DNA from: Anagrus nilaparvatae
Taxonomy: Eukaryota; Arthropoda; Insecta; Hymenoptera; Mymaridae
Length of the DNA: 64,000 nucleotides
Direction: 5' to 3'
Assembly: GCA_022575985.1 (NCBI GenBank)
Contig: JAKSXM010000132.1
Coordinates: 9,920,001-9,984,000 of the forward strand
Part shown: positions 61,801-64,000 of the stretch, one piece after another
Position numbering within the stretch: the stretch's first letter is position 1
Layout of the letters: the number at the start of each line of letters is the position of its first letter
Program-made: the position numbers and the translations under genes
Notes under the pieces: model-generated
Told to the model about the DNA's origin: nothing
Database searches by the model: none
Seen by the model: only the letters and a program-made list of their open reading frames with translations

Positions 61801-62347
61801 AACCTTTGATGAAGGAACCTTTTCAATCAATTTGACTATATTCTCATTGCTTGAGAGATGACTGTACCAAAAATTTGGCAGTATTTTTTATCTTTTCAGT
61901 TATTATGTTTTATTTTTTAAAAAGCAAGAACTTAAGGAGGCAGTTCCGTGACTACTGAGATCAATGGTTAGAATATTTTAAAACTGAAATAGAGCCACAT
62001 TTACTTAGAACAATTTTTCAGTAAAAGAGACACTTTGCTTAATTTTTTTTTAGACAATCAAAAAAAAAAGTTGAAAAAGTTAAAAGAGTTCAAATTTAAA
62101 AATAAAACATATTTAATAATATGTTGTTATTAAAATGATTAAGTATTTTGAAATTTTTTATTCATTTAACAGATTTTATTTCCTTGAGATTATTTAAAAC
62201 ATAAAAAAATCAAAATGGAAATATTACTAAATTTTTATTATTTTATTTTTTATTCCACAGATCTCTGGAGATTTCTTGGATCTATTTGAATCTCCGGAGA
62301 TCATTTTTGATCTCTACAGATCAAAAAAGAGCTGCGTAGATTTAAAT
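58870..62347. mobile_element. ~3.5-kb outer fold-back element
   Basis: Left arm (about 58870-59600: AAATCTCCG, ATCTCCAGAGATC, GAAATAAAATCTG, CTGCCAAATTATTGGTA, AAGGTTAACAATAAA) is matched in inverted order by the right arm (about 61795-62347). Arms are clearly diverged. An inner, much cleaner fold-back at 59634-61306 splits it. Confidence 0.75.
59634..61306. mobile_element. 1.67-kb inner fold-back element, near-identical arms, ATAA flanks
   Basis: Starts GAGTCTTTCTTTGCCAAAAC and ends with its complement. Arms of about 760 bases (59634-60390 and 60538-61306) differ at few positions; spacer about 148 bases. ATAA lies directly on each side (59630-59633, 61307-61310), a possible target duplication. 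Short ORFs at 59644, 59770, 60860 and 60933 come in mirror pairs and look non-genic. Confidence 0.85.
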
Positions 62348-63756
62348 TTTTGAAAGTTATAATTATGAATACTATACCTAATATAATGATTTTTTTGTAT
62401 TTAAAAATTACAATATGAAAATTTTGATGAAATGTTATTTCTTTATCTCATAAAAAAAGTTAATTGTATAAATTACCCCTTATAAGACAAAACTCAAAAA
62501 ATTAAATAGGTTTTTGGAATAAAATATTTTATTGTAGTTGATTTAAAAATTAGAAAATATAAGGTACAAGCCATAATATAAATATTCGATAAATATAAAC
62601 TTCATAAATGTTAACATATTTACAACAGATAATTTAAAAATTTTGAGTTCCTTGACTAATTTTTGTGCATACTTAATGTGGCTAATTCTGCCTTATTTTA
62701 ACATCAAACATGTTTATTGGTAAAGCTGGAAATCCAGGGGCGAATTGGACTTGAACTAATTTCGGTTTAGGAACTTAAATTAATTTGGGCTGAAGGACTT
62801 ACAATAATAATTTCAATTTAGAAACTTAAAGTAAAATACATTAAGAATGAAAATCGATTAGGGGTTTAGAATAATTTCAATTTAAACACTTAAAATAATT
62901 TTGGTTTAGGAACTCAAAATATTATTTAAATTTAGGGCAATAATTATGAATTATAAATTTTGTATAAACTCAGCAGATCTGAGTATTAAGGTTGTACATT
63001 ACTAAATCCGCCGTTTTGTTTGTATTTTTTAAGATTTCTAAATTATCGATGCTACATATGTATATGGGTGTATCTATTACTTTTCATACAAAAGTGGGCG
63101 CTCGCATGTCACCGATTGGGCTCAAATTTTTAGATTATGTTTGGGGTTATAAAAAACTCACCTAGCCAAATTTTTAGCCCTCTAGAACAATATGGGGCCA
63201 AGTTATGACCTCCAAAAGGTCCAAAAAATGACCTATTTTAGCCTATTTTCAAAAATTCGCCATTCCCTTAATTTTCAGTCAAATTACTTGCGGTTGGTCG
63301 CATTTTTTTGGTATAAGCTTCAGAACTTACCAAAAAAATTTATAGATACTTCTATCACGTAGATTTTATTTGGCGATAAAAAATGTTAGATGACTGAAAC
63401 GAAAAAAAAACAGGAATTTCAAATTGGTGCCAAATCTGGAAATCTTTATATAACTACTTCCGGTTAGTCGCAAAATTTTGTACTACTCAAGACCTTTCGA
63501 ATGCAACCTACAAAATTAAAAACGGCTTATTTTATCCGGAGTTATGCGTATTTTAGTTTGGTCGTTTTTCGGAAATTTTGATTTTTTTGCGTTTTCAAAT
63601 TACTATAACTTTTTTCTATCATAACCAAAATGGCCAAAAATTTCAGAGAATATTCTTCAAACATTAATAAATAATCTCTGAAATTTTGGTGGATGATATT
63701 GGCTTCTATCCGTTTTTATACATTCCCAAAAAAGCCTTATTCTTCACGTATTTTGT
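62348..63756 (+). other. Repeat remnants, including ~30-bp array
   Basis: 62745-62945 holds TTTAGGAACTTAAAxTAATTT units of the same family as 5950-6165. 63100-63700 shares phrases (AAATTTTTAGCCCTCTAG, AGTTATGGCC-like) with the 59634 element, so it is probably a distant relative. No gene. Confidence 0.45.
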
Positions 63757-64000
63757 GTATTAAAGTGGACCTATGTTTAGACTTTGTGCTTGTAAGCACC
63801 TCAATTTTCCCATTTAAATAACATAGGAATTTTGACTTTTCAGCTTTCTAATTTTTTACAAAGCTTGCAGAATGTTTTGAAAAGCTACTAATCGATGGAA
63901 AGTACTATTTAAATATATAAAAAATGATACCCAACCTCAAGTAGCCAAAAAGAATATTTTTAAAACGATTTTACCGGTAATAAATGAAAAAAAAGTACTC
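63757..64000 (+). mobile_element. Partial copy of the 53.2-kb fold-back family, cut by the window end
   Basis: AAAGTGGACCTATG, TGTAAGCACCTCAATTTTCC, CATTTAAATAACATAGGAAT and TTTTCAGCTTTCTAATTTTT follow the order of the 53242 element with an internal gap of about 100 bases. Confidence 0.6.

Noticed and set aside
1..64000. CRISPR arrays, operons, bacterial genes, rRNA genes
   Set aside because: Nothing of the kind seen; spliced genes, nuclear-type repeats and the absence of any prokaryotic gene pattern argue for insect nuclear DNA.

Overview
The window is animal, almost certainly insect, nuclear DNA. It is extremely AT-rich, with homopolymers, AT and short microsatellites, spliced genes with both tiny and multi-kilobase introns, and many fold-back and MITE-like elements. 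The main gene encodes a RING/B-box/coiled-coil/NHL protein closely matching insect thin (abba), the counterpart of TRIM32. The order of insect cannot be settled from this window.

Layout. 1-11.7 kb is gene-free DNA downstream of thin, with a decayed non-LTR reverse transcriptase, tRNA-like SINE relics, MITEs, paired direct repeats and a zinc-finger relic. 11.8-33.2 kb (minus strand) is thin: twelve coding exons that I could join in one frame (3,699 nt, 1,232 residues plus stop). Candidate 5' exons lie at 36.2, 38.9 and 42.5 kb, with a GC-rich patch at 43.15 kb. Three candidate alternative 3' ends lie inside thin. Each would keep RING, B-box and coiled coil but replace the NHL propeller: a short tail read through a GC donor (stop 28230), a separate small exon (25982-25867), and a 485-residue Asn/Asp-rich tail ending in a hydrophobic anchor (stop 21454). 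A complete four-exon CAP/GAPR-1-like gene (32130-32805, plus strand) is nested in the thin intron after the first coding exon.

43.3-64 kb holds one further gene, an F-box/leucine-rich-repeat protein (52877-51086, minus), whose ATG appears to be split by a 64-nt intron. The rest is repeats. At least four large inverted-repeat (fold-back) elements, one nested in another, occupy 48.9-50.1, 53.2-53.9, 55.4-56.8 and 58.9-62.3 kb.

Functionally, thin/TRIM32 is a ubiquitin ligase of muscle attachment and sarcomere maintenance, and the F-box protein is a predicted substrate adaptor of an SCF ubiquitin ligase. Their proximity is not evidence of a shared pathway. All splice calls come from reading phase, splice consensus and family similarity, without transcript data.
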